The notes beneath the pieces were generated by a model, which saw nothing but the letters and a program-made list of their open reading frames with translations, made no database searches and was not told where the DNA came from. A program made the position numbers and the translations under genes. A stretch of 64,000 nucleotides of DNA from Cubamyces lactineus (Eukaryota > Basidiomycota > Agaricomycetes > Polyporales > Polyporaceae), in the NCBI GenBank assembly GCA_022376465.1, contig JACDTU010000012.1, positions 930,001-994,000 of the forward strand, given 5' to 3'. Below are positions 9,499 through 21,477 of this stretch, one piece after another (positions within the stretch are counted from its first letter, which is position 1; each line of letters starts with the position of its first letter).

Positions 9499-10260
9499 TC
9501 AGTCCCAGGACGGAGAGGTGCTGTACGAGTGGCCCCGGTTCGAGGTCGATGACCCATTCTGATTCTGAGCAGGGCTCGACGGCGACCATTGAGGCGAGGT
9601 CGGGCTGTACGCGGGCGATGCCGGCGAGTACGCAGGAGCTGGAGAGAAAGTCAATATAACAGATATATATTGAGATATTGACAACTCACAAGCTGGGGAA
9701 TAAGCGGGGGAAGTAGGTGCTGTTACGTTCGTTAGCTGAAGCTCGCACCCTGAAGGTATCAGACAACTCACAATATCTCGGAGAGGCCGGCGAAGCAGGC
9801 GAGGTAGGTGAGTATTTGGGAGATGTCGGGGACATCTGGGCAGGGGCTGTTCGGGGGTCAGGAAAGGCGTTCAATCAACGAGGTAACGAACTCACAAGTA
9901 GGGGAGTAGCGGGGAGAGGCGGGGCTGAAAGATGGACTTGTCGGAGAGTAGCGGGGAGAGGTGGGGCTGAACGAAGGCGACTGTGGGCTGTAGCGAGGAG
10001 ATGTGGGCGAAAACGACGGCGACGTGGGGGAATACCGCGGGCTGGTCGGCGAGTAACCAGGCGACGTGAGGTTGAGCGCCGGCGAAGTGGGCGAGTACGT
10101 TGGAGAGGTCGCTCCATGGCCGCGGTCGAAGAATGGCGAGGTCGCATACGGCGAGGTGCCCATCGGAGAGGTTGCGCCGGTGAATGGCGACTGCGCCAGG
10201 TAGGGCGACGTCGGAGAGTACGCGTTCGGAGAGCTTGGGCTGTATCCAGGCGCAGCAGGT
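9499..10260 (-). other. RPB1: RPB1 C-terminal heptad-repeat domain (CTD)
   Basis: About 18 YSPTSPS-like heptads follow a degenerate linker. The central block alternates Tyr-first and Phe-first heptads ([14 protein letters not shown] units), giving a 14-residue double repeat with Arg at position 7 of every second heptad. Three phase-1 introns lie at 9847-9895, 9720-9771 and 9639-9689. Each splits a Ser codon that starts an SP pair. The tail ends [10 protein letters not shown]. The CTD recruits capping, splicing and 3'-end factors through phosphorylation. Confidence 0.88.
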
Positions 10261-13200
10261 GACATGCCTCCCATAGCCATAGGACTCATACCCGTACCCA
10301 AAAGCGAGAATGACGATGCCGCTTCTTCACCGCCACTCAGTGCCAACGGGGAGAACGCCGCAGTTTCTCCCTTGAGGGATACCTCCTGCGACCAGGTCGG
10401 GGAGTTGCTGTCGTAGGGCGTCATCGCGACCTGCCCAGGGGTCATGCCGCCATCCGCTTGTGCGGCGAGCATCGTCTGCACCGGGAGACGGTGGTCGACA
10501 ATGACGTCCTTCAGCATATCGATGTCGAGCGCAACATCAAACGCGCCTGTGCCCATGGGCGCCATCTGGCCGAACAGGATGTTCTCCGCGATACCGTGGC
10601 AATCGTCCTTCTCGCCGACTGCGGCAGCCTCCATAAGAATCTCGACAGTCTCCTCGAAAGAGCACCGCATGAGAGCTCCCGTATCCGCGCGGTTGATACC
10701 GTGACGAGTGATGGCCATGAGCGTTCCTCGGTGGGTCATCAAGTCGCACAGAAGCGCAAGATGGCGGTAATTGACGTAGGAACCGTCGAACTCGATGACA
10801 CCACGGAGCTCGCGCATGATGGCGGCACGAGCTGCTTCGATACCGAGGACGTTGAATATCTCCACGCAGCTGTTGGAGTACGTCCTCTTGAAATCGACGC
10901 CCTCGATGCACATGACCGTCTTCAAGTTGACACCGTCCGTTTCGAGTACCCACTCCTTGTCCGCACGCGCCTCGATGTTCCCGCTCGGCGAAATGGAGAT
11001 CTTGTCGTGTTCGAGCAAGAAGACCCGCTGAATACCAGGAACGCCACGCAGACTGACCGAGTTGAGCATCGTGTTCTCGAGTTGGCGAAGGAAGATATCT
11101 TCCTCGACCTGGCCGAGGTCCTCCTCATCCTTGTCTGCTCCACCGAGGACTCTGCAACGGATGACGAGCTTCTCAGAGTTGTCTTCGCTCCAGATGACGA
11201 AGAGATCGGTTTTGAAGCTCTCTGCGATGCAGTTCGCAACATAGTTCATGGAGAGCTTGCGATCGATCATCTTCGCACGATCGAGCTCAAGACGGAGCAA
11301 CCAAGGCGACATGAGGTGCAGCTTCTGCTCTACGTCCTCGTCCGGGATGGCGAAGAACGATTCGACAAACAGCTGGTCCTCCTCGATGATGGTCGAGCTC
11401 GGGTCAGGATCGTACCAGATCTCCACCGCGGCAGTGACGGTACGGAGCGAGGTGAACGCGAGTTCCTGCTGCACGTTCTTCGCGAGCACGGCGTCCTTCG
11501 CAATTTCGGGTTCAAGGTACACTGATAGCGAAGGCGTCTTGATATTCGTCGCGACGTTGATGATCTCCTTCAACCGAGGAACACCGAGGGTGACGTTCTT
11601 GCTAGATACACCAGCGTAGTGGAAGGTGTTGAGAGTCATCTGCGTCGCGGGCTCTCCGATCGACTGAGCAGCGAGAGTACCGCACATCTCACCAGGGTGC
11701 GCCACGGACTGGTTGAACTTCGTCTCGATTTCACCTAGGACCCACTCGAACGCCTCACGGTTGAGATGGTACCGCTCCAAGACCCGACGTGTAGCCAAAG
11801 TTGCCCGAAGATGCATGCGGAAAAGCAGAGTCGCGTTTTCCTGCGCCTCCTTACAGAGCGAGCCCTCTCCGCGGATGACGACGAGTCGGCTGCACAACTC
11901 GCGCACCGAGTCCACAATGTATGCAGGGTCGAGATCGCTGGGTTTCCGCCTGTCGATGTGGAAGATTTGCATGGCGTTCTGCACAATGCGCTGCAGGTTA
12001 ACGGGGAGGTATCGGGGAGCAGAAGGGTCGGTGCGAGGGAAGATCCATTCGCGGAGCAGTTTCCTGTCACTGCTGAGTTGTGCGTACTCCTGGTCGAGCT
12101 TGGCCTGAAGCTCCAAGGAGCTATCGTCGAGGCCGACCTGTAGGACGCCGGGGAGGAATCCGCCGGAGGGATCCGTCACGTCGACTCGGTAGTCGTGCTC
12201 GAACTGCGCATTGTTCAGAGCGAAAGTCTCGATATTCTGTCGCTCGATGAACGCGCCGTCCATGCCGTCCTCGCCATAGATGAACTGAATGAGATCACCA
12301 AGTGAGTTGCGGACGGTGCCGTCATAGCAGACCATGACATCCTCGAGCGCCTTGACCAAGCGACGCTGGATGTAGCCCGTCTCGGCCGTCTTAACGGCGG
12401 TATCGATGAGACCCTCGCGACCCGCCATAGCGTGAAAGAAGAACTCCTGAGGAGTGAGCCCTCGGAGGTACGAGTTCTCGACGAATCCACGGGCTTCTGG
12501 ACTGAAGTCGTCCTTGGTGAAATGGGGTAACGTGCGGTGACGGAACCCGAAGGGGATACGCTTGCCCTCGACGGACTGCTGACCGACACACACTGACATC
12601 TGCGAGATGTTGATGAACGAGCCCTTCGACCCGGCGACGACCATCTGTTTGACATTGTTGTCCTCCTTCAAGTTCTTCTGCGCGTACTGACCACTGTGGT
12701 CACGGGCCAAGTTGAGCTCGCGCTCGACGCGCTTCTCGAAGGACTCGCGAAGGGTCATACCCGGCGCTGGCTTCAGGCGGTCGTGGTAGGCATCGTCGAT
12801 GACCTGCTGGACGTTCTGCTTCCTGATCGCGATCTGCTCCGTGATATACTCCATCGTCTTGCGGTCGGCGATAGTGTCGCCGATACCGATACTGAAGCCA
12901 TTGTGGAATAGCCAGTAGTTGACAACCCGCTGCAGACCAGTGAAAAGAGTACGCGTAGCCTCGGGGCCCTTCTCGCGGAAGACGACGTGGACAAGACCAC
13001 CCTGGGAGGCGCCGACCGTCTTCTTCTCCACAATGCCGAAGATGATGTCGCCATTCTCGATCATGATACCATCATCGAACACAGGGTTGTTGGACTTGGG
13101 ATCCGGAGAGCGATAGATATTGATACCTCGGGGGATAGTCATGCTCAGGATCTGCTTGCCTGTCCACAGTGGCTTTGGCTTGATGATGGCGGGTGTAGGT

Positions 13201-15954
13201 ACGGTGCCGTCCCAGTCAGGGACCCAGAGCAAGATGTTCTGCACTTGAGCCCAGTCCAGGAACGTGTCGCGCAGGGTGAATTTCCGGATACCACAAAGTG
13301 TGTCCTGGACAATACCCATAACAGGCTTGTTAGCCTGGGGAGAGATGATCTGTGGGCTTGTGTAAGTCGTCGATTAGGAGGTAACACTGGGAACGTGCAC
13401 ATACTTGACGCGGTACCCAAGCGATCTGAGCGAGCTCTGCTCGAGTCTCTTCGCTCTGTGGGACGCTGCCGAGATGTTAGATGAGATGTTATGATATGTC
13501 TGACACAACTACGTACTGCATGTTCATCTCATCACCATCGAAGTCGGCGTTGTATGGTGGCGTGCTATTTGCGACGTTAGTAGCCAACACAATTGATAGG
13601 TACGATAGGTCTTACACGGAGAGATTCAGACGGAAAGCTATGTCGAATTGTCAGCGAAAATAAGGGTTGTGACGCGGAGAGTGTACTGACTGGAATAGGG
13701 CATGAGCCTGACACGGTGACTCATCATACTCATCTTGTGCAGACTGGGCTGCCGATTGAAGAGTACATAGCTGATGACTGTCATCAACTGCAGATTCGTC
13801 AAGTCTCCCTTCAAAGACTTACTCTCCGTCCTTCAGATGTCGCTCCACAATCCAACCGTATTGCAAAAACGCGTCCGCGCGTTTGTTGTACCGGAGATCT
13901 ATACGCTCACCTGTGTCACGGACGACATAGCGAGCTCCTGGATAGACTGTTGGTCCATTCCGTACAAGTTCCTGAAGATAGGAGATGTTGTATGGTGTTA
14001 CTGGACGGAAGTCAACATCCGACCAATATATGTGTAGACAAGCGCACGCACCTCGCTCCGGAAACGTCAGATTCATCGCAATGCTTCTCGGGACACCAAC
14101 TTCATCCAGTTCCAGATTGGGATCACCAGTAATGACCGTCCGCGCTGAGAAGTCGACACGTTTGCCCATGAGGTTACCACGGAGACGACCTTCCTTGCCC
14201 TTCAAACGGGCACGGATAGCCTTGACAGGACGCCCTGATTTCTGCAGAGCCTGCGGGATTCCGGCGATGTCATTATCCATGTACGTAGCGACGTGGAACT
14301 ACCATGAACTCATTAGTCAGTATTCGGACAACTGTACTCAATGATGGTACAAACCTGCAGAAGCTGTTCAAATTCGTTGATAACATGGGCGGGCGCGCCT
14401 TCCTGTTCACAACGGCGAACACTCGCAGACGCCTTGATGATGTCCCCGAGCTTGTATGTCAAATCATCCTCGCTGCGCATGGCACCACCATCGACCGCAA
14501 TACTGGGCCGCACTGGGGGTGGAGGGACCGGCAATACAGTCAGAATCATCCATTCTGGCCTTGCGTACTCCACGGAGAGGCCGAGCAGATGGAGGTCAGA
14601 GTCAGAAATCTTCTTCAAGGCCGTGTAGACCTCATGAGGAGGGAATAACCGCTTGTCAGGTTGGAGCGACTTCACCTCCTGCGAAACGTGAGATGATGCA
14701 AGAACTGTGAGCGCAATCACAAACCTCATCCTCGTCCTTCCCTCGCTTGTACTGTACGAACAGCTTGAGCCCCTCCTTCCTGATCTGAGGTTGAGTGGCT
14801 CCACATCCGCCGTGGCCCTTCTTGGGCTCGTCTTCCCCAGCATCGTTCTCGTCTTTCGGTTCGTCGGGCTCGCATATCATCTTGCTCTTGCAGAAATTCC
14901 ATACGGCTTGCATGCGAGCTTTGGGGTCGCGAATATGCCTGATTCGATCCGCAAACGTTGGGTCGGACTTACATGTTTACAACGGCCAGAGGATGCGAGT
15001 GGCGTGAAGGGATATGAAGATCAGAATGTCAGCATGGGCTCGACAACGTGAGACGGAGCGTTGTCTGCATCGCAATAACACAAAGAAGGGTTACACAGGG
15101 GGCTACGTCATTCGAGTATCAAGTGCATCTCTGACATGCCTCTCGGTCTGCGTCACAGTGAGGGCAGCCACGAGTCTATGGCTGTAACTCGATGAGAGCT
15201 ACAGAGAGCTACAGCACTTTCTGTTTTCGCACTCCTCGCTCAGCCCCCCATTTCACCACGCAACCGCGTGTCCAACCATGACCGGACGTCTGCTGTGGTC
15301 CGTGCGGCGATCAAGCGATCGAAAACGCGCACAGACCTCGTCGCGGGTGGAAGAACGCCTCGATTGTCGAGAACAAACGCAGTGCGGGTTTGGGGTTCTC
15401 CATGGAATCGGAGAGAGCCCCCAGAAAATTGGGTGGTGGGGTGCGAAACGAGTAGACGAAAGAAGATGTCACTCACGCTGTCAGCCTTCAACCGCCCACA
15501 GTTTACACAGATGCACTCCAGTATCTTTTTCACCTTCACAATAAAACCTAGAGAAGGGTGAAAGAGCTGAGATTGCACAACCTCCACCTCATCAATGAGT
15601 GTTGGCTCACCAGGGTGGAAAACGGGCCTCGCCAGCTCGATGTGCCCAAAATGCCCAGGACACTCAGACATTCCCTCTCCACACGTCTGACACTTGAAGT
15701 TGCGATCTATTGTGCCCATGCGGGGGTCCATGAGACCGCCCAGCTTGGGTTTGTGGGTAGTCTCGTCCATAACCTCAGGATGTTCAATTTTCGCAACGGA
15801 GTACGCTTTCTATTGAGAACCATGAGAAACGCGTCCGAACATGTGCGTTTTTAGAAGATATACGTACTATTTCCTCTGGAGAGAGGATACCAAACTGCAC
15901 CTCCCGCACCTTGCGGATCGGGGCCGCCGAGTATGCGAACTGGTGACCGAGCAT
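9499..15954 (-). CDS. RPB1: DNA-directed RNA polymerase II subunit RPB1 (largest subunit)
   Basis: This is the catalytic subunit of RNA polymerase II. The ATG at 15952-15954 opens [29 protein letters not shown], written here as its first exon, which ends at a GTACGT donor. The clamp zinc-binding exon carries [20 protein letters not shown] (about 15620-15690). The exon at 13819-14280 has [25 protein letters not shown] in pieces typical of the family. The metal-A motif [10 protein letters not shown] lies at 13522-13551 in a 48-nt exon. A long exon (9896-13349) codes for the bridge helix, trigger loop and jaw, including the trigger-loop segment [16 protein letters not shown]. The C-terminal heptad domain follows, cut by three introns, with the stop at 9499-9501. 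There are about a dozen introns and roughly 1,750 residues. Transcription diverges from VPS27. Confidence 0.95.
13517..13564 (-). other. RPB1: 48-nt RPB1 exon holding the catalytic metal-A motif
   Basis: The exon lies between an ATAG acceptor (plus-strand ctat from 13565) and a GTACGT donor (13511-13516). It codes for [15 protein letters not shown] plus split codons at both ends. The three Asp residues of NADFDGD bind the catalytic Mg2+. The next exon (13405-13465, 61 nt) continues [20 protein letters not shown], which confirms the frame. Confidence 0.85.
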
Positions 15955-16298
15955 GACGGACGACAGAAAAGGGGAAAGGCCGGCAAGATAGAGGACAAAA
16001 ACCGGTCAGAAGAGCTCACAGACACCACCAGACAGATCAGAGAGCGTCAGCAAGCAGAGAGGTAAGGAAAAGAGGAAGATGACCAACGTCGTCGACGTGG
16101 TCGAGGACAAGGAGTTGCGGACTCAGCCAACGCCCACTCCGCCGGATCCGCACCCGTGACGACGCGTCACCGAAAAGGTCACGATGTGTCGCTGTCACAA
16201 CGACCCCGCAGTCGCGGCCGCTGGGACGCTGACAGTGACGGGGTCACTCGACGCGCTCAGCTCAGCTCAGCTCAACAACATCTTAACCTCTGACCACC
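15955..16298. promoter_or_regulatory. Divergent promoter of RPB1 and VPS27
   Basis: Only 344 bp separate the two start codons. The region contains several TGAC/GTCA half-sites in inverted pairs, GTGACGACGCGTCAC at 16156-16170 and GTGACGGGGTCAC at 16235-16247. A short CTCAG tandem repeat lies at about 16257-16275. No TATA box is evident. The half-sites resemble bZIP (CRE/ATF) sites, which is inference. Confidence 0.5.
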
Positions 16299-18708
16299 AT
16301 GACCACCTACCTGAGTTCACTGCTGTGGGGTACCTCCCAGCTCGACGATGCCGTCGGTAAGCCTGCTCCCGGCCCCCTTCCGTGATCGTGATACAAAGGG
16401 CATTGACCTTTCTCGATCACCAGACAAGGCGACCTCCGAATTACTACCAAGCGGGTCGGAAGATATTGCACTCAATCTTGAGATATGCGACCAAATTCGT
16501 TCTAAGTCGGTACAGCCCAAAGATGCCATGCGTGCCCTGAAGCGTCGTCTCAACCACAAAAATCCGAACGTGCAGCTTCTTGCACTCGGTGTGCGTTTGT
16601 TTGCCACATCCAATTACAGGCTGGTGCTAATCATCTTCCTTAGTTGACCGACATCTGTATCAAGAACGGTGGTGACCCGTTCCTAAATGAGATTGCTTCG
16701 AGGGAGTTCATGGACAACCTCGTCTCAATACTCAAGATACCCACCCTGAACCATGATGTCAAGAACAAGATTCTGCGATATATTCAGGACTGGGCTATCG
16801 CGTTTGAAGGGAAGCCCAGTCTGAGTTATGTGGGAGAAGTCTACAGGACGCTGCAGCGTGAAGGTGCGCATGCTCTAACTTAGCGAGGAGGCTGTGTCAA
16901 TGACATCTCCTATAGGTTATAACTTTCCCCCTCGCGATCCCGCGCTGACATCGTCAGCCATGGTCGATACCCAAACAGCGCCGGAATGGATTGACTCGGA
17001 GCTTTGTCTGGTCTGCAGAGATCCTTTCACGTTCACAAATCGGAAACACCACTGTCGTAACTGCGGAAAGGTCATCTGTCAACAATGCTCAAGCAAGAAC
17101 TTGGCCCTTCCTCACTTCGGTATCGCGCAAGAAGTCCGCGTATGTGACCCATGTTACAGGACACTCACAAAGAAGAACAAGTACGTGATTTTTGCTACAA
17201 AGTATGCGTGATATTGCCTCACTGTCCTCGCCGCAGGACGCACCGGCCTTCGCAAAGCGTTTCCACTTCACGGCACCGTCAGGCGCGCGACTATGCCGAC
17301 GCCGACTTGCAGCGCGCCATTCAGCTCTCCTTAGAAGAGGTTGGCGCTGCTGGAGGTCGACGCCCCGGTTACGTTCCCTCTCCGTCTTCATGGCAAGTCT
17401 CGGAACCTCCCCTGGTCGACCGTTCCAGTCGGCCCTACGCGGCACCCTCTCGTGAAGAAGAAGACGACCCTGACCTCAGAGCAGCTATTGAAGCAAGCTT
17501 GCGCGAAGCCAATGCACCTAAACCAAGCGCACCCATCGTCATCGACGCGTCGGACAGGTATACGGCGGCGGAGCAGGGCCCTGCCTACCCTCAATCATAC
17601 CCGCCTTCGAGTGCCACCCCAAAGCCCCGAGCGCCCACGATACCAAATTACGATCTAGAGCTGCTGGAGGCAGATGCGATCATGACGTTCAACCAGACAG
17701 TCGAGCAGTTGCAAGCGCAGGGTGGAAGGGATATCTCGCGGTATCCTGCAGTCACGGAACTCTACGATAAGGCAAATGCTCTGCGTCCGAAATTGGCGAT
17801 GAGCTTGAACGATACAAGCCGTAAAGAAGGTGCGTCCCTCGTCTATGCCATGAAATCGAGCATATACCAACGTCCGAGCTACAAAAGAGCTCCTGATTGA
17901 TATGCACGAGAAACTCTCCCAAGCCGTTAAGCTCTACGACAAGCTTCTCACCGAACAGCTCTCGCGCCCCGCTTGGCGGAGCACCCCTGCGCGACAGGAT
18001 ACCTCCAGTGCTGCATATGCTCCACAATATCAGGCCCCCGGTGCAAGCGCTTACAACCAGTGGCAACCGGGTGCACCTGCCCAAGTCCAGCAGGTCTCTT
18101 CACCGGTGCTTCAAGCTCAAACACCGTCGTACTTCTCTCCTGCGCCGCCTGGCCAGCAAGCTAACGGATCAGCGTACGACTCTCATTCGCAGCAGCAGCA
18201 GCAGCAGCAGCAAATGTATCAGCCGCAGACGACCCCCATTCTCAGCCCGCAAGGCTACGGACAAGAAGCAGTACCTTACTCGGCCATGTCTCCTCCCCCC
18301 TCTAGCGTCTACAGCGCCGCGCCCACCCCTGCTCCCCCCTTGTCATACCAGCCTGGACCTGCAGTCACACAGAGTGCTCCCCCGGCACCTCCAGCGCAGC
18401 ATGCTCAGCCGCAGCAGCAACCGTACGCGCCTTCCTCGTCACCGTCCTTAACCCGCCACAACACCATTGCCTCCTCGTACCAGCCCGCTCACCCGTCCCA
18501 GCCCCCCGCGAACACATATCTCACGCGCTCGAACACTCTGGCGCATGCGCATACCCCAGCGCAGCTTCAACAGCTCCAGCAGACGTCGGTCCCGCTTCCA
18601 AGCTTCCCACAAGTTCCCAACTCTCCGCCACAAATGCCTGGGTACGCCGCGTACAGCGCAGGTCCACCCGAACCGGAAAGGAAGGAGGCGCTGTTGATCG
18701 ACTTGTGA
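16299..18708 (+). CDS. VPS27: Vps27/Hrs, ESCRT-0 subunit (VHS-FYVE-UIM protein)
   Basis: Vps27 binds ubiquitinated cargo and PI3P on endosomes and recruits ESCRT-I. Six exons (16299-16356, 16424-16590, 16644-16863, 16916-17180, 17237-17829, 17888-18708) sum to 2,124 nt, or 707 residues. A VHS domain covers about residues 1-145 ([19 protein letters not shown]). A FYVE zinc finger follows ([14 protein letters not shown], then [13 protein letters not shown], about 170-232). Two ubiquitin-interacting motifs are visible, [14 protein letters not shown] and [19 protein letters not shown] peptide suits Vps23 binding. The C-terminal third is Pro/Gln/Ser-rich with a polyQ run and ends in LLIDL, a clathrin-box motif. 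All the expected functional elements are present. Confidence 0.94.
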
Positions 18709-19025
18709 GCGTAAGCGAATAGGGCGAGCAGAGCGCTTGCAGGCTGGTTGTGCGTCTGGATCCGGAGGTTGGGATGGGATGGATGATGATGGGGAGCAGT
18801 TCCCAGTATGTGTAGTATCAGCACGGACGGTCTCATGCATAATATGTTAGACTATATCTATGTTCATGGATTGTATGACATTCAAATCACACCAGCTTGT
18901 AACGGTGATACACAGTTGGACATGATACATTTGTGCATATACCCGCCTATTCCTACACGCCCGGGTGCATTATACTTACTATTTCACATCATACTTGACT
19001 ATTCGTGCACTAAATAGGGCCTTGC
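18709..19025. other. Intergenic region between convergent VPS27 and amidase genes
   Basis: The 3' ends of two convergent genes meet in 317 bp. The sequence becomes AT-richer after 18830, as 3' UTRs do. No gene is seen. Confidence 0.5.
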
Positions 19026-21477
19026 TCAAAGTCGGGCTTTCTGCTTGGCCGCCTTCAGAGCCCTGTCAACAATCTCGGTCATAGCGATAACGCCTTCCTC
19101 CTCATGCGTCCTCCCGATGAGTTGCAATCCAACCGGCATGCCGTGCCACAGCTCGGGGTCGTCTGGAAGACCAGAAACATGGTTATGACATGCGCCATTC
19201 AAGGATGCGATACCACTTACACAGCTTATAGACGGCCTCGTCCTCCTTATTGTGGAACTGGTGTGGCGGAGCACGCCCGTCGAGCGTCATATCAGCGAAC
19301 GTGACGGGGAAAACCGAGGCCGTGTAGTTCAAGAAGTTGCAAAAACTCGTGTAAAAGCAGTCCCTGACCACCGCGTGCGATACACAATCAGCGTCGTTCA
19401 CGCAAACACCATTACACTCACGAGTTGCACCCGTGGGGGCACGCGGCATAGGCCGCCGCCGGACTGATGATAGCGTCGACCGGCCGTCCAGTACCTGTCT
19501 TTGCGGCGGTGGCTTCCCAATGGTCGATGTGCGACTTGCGCAAAGCCCGCTTCTCCTTGTGGAGCTCCCACAGCTGAACAGACTGTTGTCAGGCGCCCCT
19601 TGTTCCGTCAAAGAACCGGGCAGCATAGCGGGACGCACCTCGTACGCCGTGAGATGTCTGCGCTCGCCAACAATGGTCCGCGCCATAGGTTCGTCCAACG
19701 CATACTGATGCGAGTCCGTGTCCGGGCTCATTGTCTGAATGAGCGGCTCGCCGGAGAGCGCACAGTCCTTGAGCAGATCGAGTGCGTCGTCTGCGGCGAA
19801 GATCTTCTCCTATTCAGTGCACCGCACGCCAGAACGTCAGTCCACATGTTGAATAGGTCGCAGAGAGGATATAAGAGATTCAACACTGACGCCGTTAGCA
19901 TAAATCTCGAGGTGACGGTGATTTTCCCAGTCGACGACTGCATGGCGCGCGGGAGAACGTCAGACGCAATACAGTAACGGTTGCCGAGCATCGTGGTTAT
20001 CATACCAGTATGGCCAGCTGCCTCCAACGCCTTCTTTGTCATCTCCATTGCGCGTCTTAACGGCGGGTGGGGCTTTATAATGCCGTTGTCCCACATTATC
20101 GCGAAGCACAACCGGGCACCCTGCCCGCCGTGATCGCCCAGGGCGTACTCGCGCTCGCTCCACTCCTTGCGTACGCACAGCGGGTCCTTCCGCCACGGCT
20201 TCGCGTCGATGATCGCCTTCGTGAACGTCCGCACGCCCTCGAGCGAATTCGTCATCGGCCCGAGCACGGACGAGATGCTCTCCTGACCTTCCTGCGCGTT
20301 CACCGCGTTGCAATACGGCAGGCGCTCGTACGACGGCCGAAGCCCGTAGAGCCCGCAAAATGTGCTCGGAATGCGGACAGATCTGGAGGGGGAGGGGAAG
20401 ATGCCGGGGCGGATTGTATGGTCAGCTCACGCGGGCACGACAGGGGTCAAGTTCAGGGACGCTACATGAGAAGAGAAGGCGGACAAATTGGGCAAGCTCA
20501 ATGGGTGAGCTTGAGCAGGCGTATCGCCGTGGAGTCAATGGGAACGAACGGGACATACCCTCCGATATCGGTACCCACCCCGAGCGGGCTGCCGCGCAGA
20601 GCAACGAGGGCGCCTTCGCCGCCCGAGGACCCGCCGCTGGTCATGTACCGGTTGTATGGATTCGTAGTCCGGCCAAAAACGTGGTTAAACGTCTCGCCCC
20701 ACTGTGCGCGCGTGTAACCACGAACCGTCAATATCGCGGAGCCGACGGCGCTGATAGAGTGAAATATATCAAGGACGCACCATGAGAGTCTGCGGCACGT
20801 TGGTACGCACGAACGGCACGGCGCCGCATTCGTACAGGATCTCAACAAGGACGCTGTCGCGGTCGGCGACGCGGCCTATCCAGCCAGCATAGCCTACGGA
20901 GCGTTGATGAGCCGGATGCGCGCTGTTCGGCCTCCAGGCTCGATGAAGGGCTGCACATACCCATGATTGTCTCGAGTCCTTTGATGCAGAATTGGTCCTT
21001 GAGTGAGATAGGCAAACCATGTAGAGGTCCGATGGGCTTTCCACGAGTCTTGAGGTAGTCGTCTACCTCTTTGGCCCTCGCCAGTGCTCGCTCGATAAAT
21101 ATTTCCGTCAAGCAATTGGTCTTTAGAAGCAGAACGTTGTGGTGAGTTGGACAGCTCGGATCTCAGAGAAGCATAGTACGGCAGGCGTATACGGGACGCA
21201 CCAACTGTTGGGCAATAATCGCACGCTTGTAAAAGGCAGTGGTAACCTCGACTGAGGACCATTGCGCAGTGCGGAGTTTGTCGAGTAAGATGTCAACATT
21301 GACCGTATCAGTGATTTCCAGCTCGCGGGGAGTGAGAAGACCGCAGGTGGACGGGATGTCCAACACGTTGCGTTGGTCGTCTGGTGGGAGGCTGATAGTC
21401 CACTCTTTGGGAATCTGCTCAAGCTGACGCTGTTTGCGAGCAGCACAGAGAGCTTTCCAATCCTGCTCGCCGGGCAT
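19026..21477 (-). CDS. Amidase-signature family hydrolase (acetamidase/fatty-acid-amide-hydrolase-like)
   Basis: The protein belongs to the amidase-signature family, which hydrolyses amides to acid and ammonia through a Ser-cisSer-Lys triad. The Lys lies in LPISLKDQFCIKG, the cis-Ser in the Gly/Ser loop YMTSGGSSGGEGAL, and the nucleophile in GVGTDIGGSVRIPS, which is formed by splicing a GTATGT donor to an acceptor just before ATCTGTCCGC near 20380. The C-terminal region has FCNFLNYTASVFPVTFAD and HGMPVGLQLIGRTHEEE, both usual in fungal acetamidases. The start ATG is at 21475-21477 (MPGEQDWKALCAARKQRQLE) and about nine introns are present. AmdS-type enzymes look like this, but the substrate cannot be told from sequence. 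Two proline dehydrogenases lie about 5 kb away. Confidence 0.88.

Noticed and set aside
10458..11525. Plus-strand open frame of 355 codons opposite RPB1
   Set aside because: It lies fully inside a conserved RPB1 exon, and its composition is what GC-rich third positions produce on the opposite strand.
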